A stretch of DNA of 64,000 bases from Changchengzhania lutea (GTDB lineage Bacteria > Bacteroidota > Bacteroidia > Flavobacteriales > Flavobacteriaceae), in NCBI RefSeq assembly GCF_006974145.1, contig NZ_CP039456.1, positions 1,146,001 to 1,210,000 on the forward strand. Direction: 5' to 3'. A program made the translations under genes and the position numbers. Below, piece after piece: positions 61,927 to 64,000 of this stretch (position 1 is the first letter of the stretch; each line of letters opens with the position of its first letter). The notes beneath the pieces were generated by a model. It did no database searches. It had not been told where the DNA came from and saw only the letters and a program-made list of their open reading frames with translations.

Positions 61927-62496
61927 CCTTATTGTTATCTTATAGAAAGAGGCTGTCTAAAAAGTTGGTTTTTAGCTTAAATGTCACATTGAGACCCGAG
62001 CCAAAAAATTTTATCAAGCGGTAATGTTGACAATGAAACCGAACTTGAATTTGAAACCGAAAATTTTAAATTATGGATTGCCCCCTAGAGAATAGGCAAG
62101 AAACAAAATATATTTTGTTTTGAAGGTTGCGAGCGCAGCTCATTAGGAGTGTTTTAAAGATTTTGATTAAAATTTAAATAATTGAAAATCAAATACATAA
62201 AATAGATGTCAATGGTAGCACAGTCGAAATGCTTTGGTTTTCAAAACATTCAAACTTCGACTGCGCTCAGATTTGACAGGAGTTAATTAATTTTTAGACA
62301 GCCACTTTAGTTTAAATACATTGGATTACATTCCAAGATAACACGACAACGACTAAAAAACCAGTCATTCAATAAAAGCATAACGCATACGTTTTTAAAG
62401 TACTGCCCATTGGCAGCACTTTTTATTTTATCTACTTTTGTATTTTGTTATAGGATAGAAATCAACCCAATTTGTAAGAGCTCTATATTTGCTTAA
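61927..62496. other. Gene-free region with an inverted-repeat element
   Basis: No gene. It contains the 353-bp inverted-repeat element described separately and, inside it, facing CAGTCGAAATG and CTTCGACTGCG segments. The last 190 bp before the LuxE-like gene hold a small TGCCCATTGGCA hairpin (62402-62413) of unknown role. Confidence 0.5.
61951..62303. repeat. 353-bp element with 13-bp inverted ends
   Basis: GGCTGTCTAAAAA at 61951-61963 and its exact complement TTTTTAGACAGCC at 62291-62303 bound a non-coding stretch. The GGCTGTCTAAAAA end resembles ends of insertion sequences seen in Bacteroidetes, and no transposase is left, so this may be a degenerate IS or a MITE. Confidence 0.5.
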
Positions 62497-63477
62497 ATGA
62501 TCGACACCAACGCTATTTTTAATATTACAACTAAAACGGAGTTTGAAGATTGCGCTATGCAAGTCTTTAGTTATCAGTTTGAAAATAATCCCGTTTATAG
62601 GTCCTTTTGCGATTTACTATATAGACATCCTAGTGATGTAAAAACCATAAAAGACATTCCTTTTCTTCCCATTCAATTTTTTAAGACGCATCGGGTATTA
62701 AGTTCTTCCGCCTCCATAAAAACTACATTTACAAGTTCAGGTACTACGGGTAGCGTAACGAGTTCGCATCATATTACGGATCTCTCAATATATGAGACCA
62801 GTTACAAAAGGGGATTTGAACATTTTTACGGTGACCTTACTGACTATGTTATTTTGGCGCTGTTACCTTCTTATCTAGAGCGCAAAGGCTCCTCATTAGT
62901 ATATATGGTGGATGATTTAATTTCAAAATCCCAACATGCTGAAAGTGGCTTTTATCTAGATAATATTGGCGAATTAAAAAGTGTTTTACAACAATTAGAA
63001 TCTGAAGGGAAAAAAAACCTACTCATCGGCGTGTCTTTTGCACTCTTAGATTTAATCGAAACCTTTCAATTCGATTTAAACCATACCATTGTTATGGAAA
63101 CTGGCGGTATGAAAGGCAGACGAAAAGAACTTATTAGAACAGAACTTCACAAGCAACTCAAAGTAGGCTTTGGGGTAGAACAGGTTCATAGTGAATATGG
63201 CATGACCGAACTGTTAAGTCAGGCCTACTCTAAAGGTCAAGGGATTTTCGAATGTCCTAATTGGATGCAAGTCCTAACAAGAGACCCCGAGGATGCGCTG
63301 ACCATACAAACTACAGGAAAAACTGGCGGTGCTAATGTTATTGATTTGGCTAACATTAATTCCTGTTCGTTTATTGCGACTCAAGATTTAGGCCGCGTTA
63401 ACCCCGACGGTTCTTTCGAAATTATTGGACGGTTTGATAATTCCGACATAAGAGGCTGTAACCTTATGGTGCTTTAG
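62497..63477 (+). CDS. LuxE/PaaK-like acyl-activating enzyme
   Basis: 326 residues. The adenylate-forming motif TFTSSGTTGSVTSSHH, the block IPFLPIQFFKTHRV near residue 65, an ETGGMKGRRKELIR block, HSEYGMTELLSQAYSKG and GRVNPDGSFEIIGRFDNSDIRGCNLMV match LuxE-type acyl-protein synthetase relatives common in Flavobacteria. No lux genes are present, so it is probably an acyl-CoA ligase-type enzyme of unknown substrate. It stands alone. Confidence 0.85.
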   Translation: MIDTNAIFNITTKTEFEDCAMQVFSYQFENNPVYRSFCDLLYRHPSDVKTIKDIPFLPIQFFKTHRVLSSSASIKTTFTSSGTTGSVTSSHHITDLSIYETSYKRGFEHFYGDLTDYVILALLPSYLERKGSSLVYMVDDLISKSQHAESGFYLDNIGELKSVLQQLESEGKKNLLIGVSFALLDLIETFQFDLNHTIVMETGGMKGRRKELIRTELHKQLKVGFGVEQVHSEYGMTELLSQAYSKGQGIFECPNWMQVLTRDPEDALTIQTTGKTGGANVIDLANINSCSFIATQDLGRVNPDGSFEIIGRFDNSDIRGCNLMVL

Positions 63478-63523
63478 GCTGTAAGTTATAAATCGTTTTA
63501 CGACGTATATGTAAACATTCTAT

Positions 63524-63970
63524 ATGAAAACCCTTTTTTTACTATTGACACTGTCTTCGTCATTCTTGTTTGCACAAACCATAGACTATAATTTAAAAAA
63601 CGGCTTCATAGCTCACGGCTATGATGTTGTCGCTTATTTTAATAATACGGCCGTTAAGGGCGAAAACCAATTTCAAACCACCTATGATGGTGTAAAATAT
63701 AAATTCTCTTCTGAAAAACATCTTAATATATTCAAGCAAAATCCGAAGAAATATGTACCCCAGTATGGCGGCTATTGTGCCTATGCCGTCGCCGTAAAGT
63801 CTGATAAAGTTGCTATTAATCCAAAAACATTTACCATTACAGATGGCAAACTTTACTTGTTTTATGATGCCTGGGGCACCAACACCTTGAATTTATGGGA
63901 CGAAGAAAACCCAACTAAACTGCAAAGCAAAGCGGATAAGAATTGGGACATAATAAAATTGAAAAAATAA
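63524..63970 (+). CDS. Exported YHS domain-containing protein
   Basis: 148 residues with a signal peptide (ending LFAQ). The YHS-type core is GFIAHGYDVVAYFNNTAVKG, YKFSSEKHLNIFKQNPKKYVPQYGGYCAYAVA, then a C-terminal IDG-like strand region. Such periplasmic YHS proteins may bind metals, but the role is unproven. It follows the LuxE-like gene by 46 bp and ends 30 bp before the window edge. Confidence 0.88.
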   Translation: MKTLFLLLTLSSSFLFAQTIDYNLKNGFIAHGYDVVAYFNNTAVKGENQFQTTYDGVKYKFSSEKHLNIFKQNPKKYVPQYGGYCAYAVAVKSDKVAINPKTFTITDGKLYLFYDAWGTNTLNLWDEENPTKLQSKADKNWDIIKLKK

Positions 63971-64000
63971 GTTTTATCCTTGTAAGTTTTTAGAGATAAT

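Noticed and set aside
1-64000. CRISPR array, rRNA operon, or phage structural genes
   Set aside because: I looked for regularly spaced repeats, rRNA-like sequence and phage gene sets and saw none.

Overview
The window is an AT-rich chromosomal segment of a member of the Bacteroidota, almost certainly a marine Flavobacteriaceae. Evidence for this: promoter -7 elements of the TAnnTTTG type, a DnaE with an N-terminal proofreading exonuclease domain, a T9SS sorting-domain protein, RteC and IntDOT-like integrase remnants, a DUF5777 barrel protein, and an S16 ribosomal protein with a long acidic tail. No species is claimed.

Layout. 1-1332: end of an outer-membrane-like protein, a DUF2461 protein and a TfoX-N protein. 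1346-6253: an accessory region holding a truncated RteC, small conjugative-element-type ORFs, inverted repeats, an AbiEi/AbiEii toxin-antitoxin pair with a truncated toxin between 17-bp direct repeats, tRNA-Leu, an IntDOT-like integrase and tRNA-Asp. 6404-14278: DUF58 protein, ClpP, thioredoxin, an AHSA1-ArsR operon with a duplicated operator, and DnaE. 14433-27486: a respiratory island with a hexaheme lipoprotein, an ethylbenzene-dehydrogenase-like heme protein, two paralogous modules (four-cluster FeS protein, NrfD membrane protein, anchored accessory protein, monoheme cytochrome c) and a hemA. 28036-35486: lactonase, rpsP-rimM, tRNA methyltransferase, glutaryl-CoA dehydrogenase, lipoprotein esterase, phosphoesterase, DUF1853. 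35578-54301: a [2Fe-2S] ferredoxin, an 11-subunit complex I (nuoABCD and nuoHIJKLMN), a 2-oxoacid:ferredoxin oxidoreductase (korAB), a 2x[4Fe-4S] ferredoxin and a pyruvate:ferredoxin oxidoreductase. 54409-63970: HEPN protein, NifU-like and Mrp Fe-S assembly proteins, ATL protein, LysE exporter, TrmB, glycosyltransferase, two-component system, T9SS cargo, LuxE-like enzyme and YHS protein.

How it fits together. The main result is a regulatory and functional link between the respiratory island and the ferredoxin/complex I region, which lie about 24 kb apart. Seven promoters (hexaheme gene, EB_dh operon, second FeS-NrfD operon, hemA, korAB-nuo operon, ferredoxin, PFOR) each carry an FNR-like box nTGAY-N4-RTCAn. 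In every case its centre lies exactly 29.5 bp upstream of the first base of a TAnnTTTR -7 box, the geometry of a class II activator. One box serves korA and the ferredoxin gene in both directions. The nuo operon lacks nuoE, nuoF and nuoG (the NADH-oxidising module) and starts with korA-korB. A four-helix-bundle element sits between nuoD and nuoH, where nuoEFG normally lie. I infer a low-oxygen chain: 2-oxoacids or pyruvate to ferredoxin to complex I to quinone to FeS-NrfD complexes to multiheme and monoheme cytochromes. The FeS-NrfD modules have no molybdopterin catalytic subunit anywhere in the window and are the best candidates for an undescribed system. Their substrate cannot be deduced from this sequence alone.
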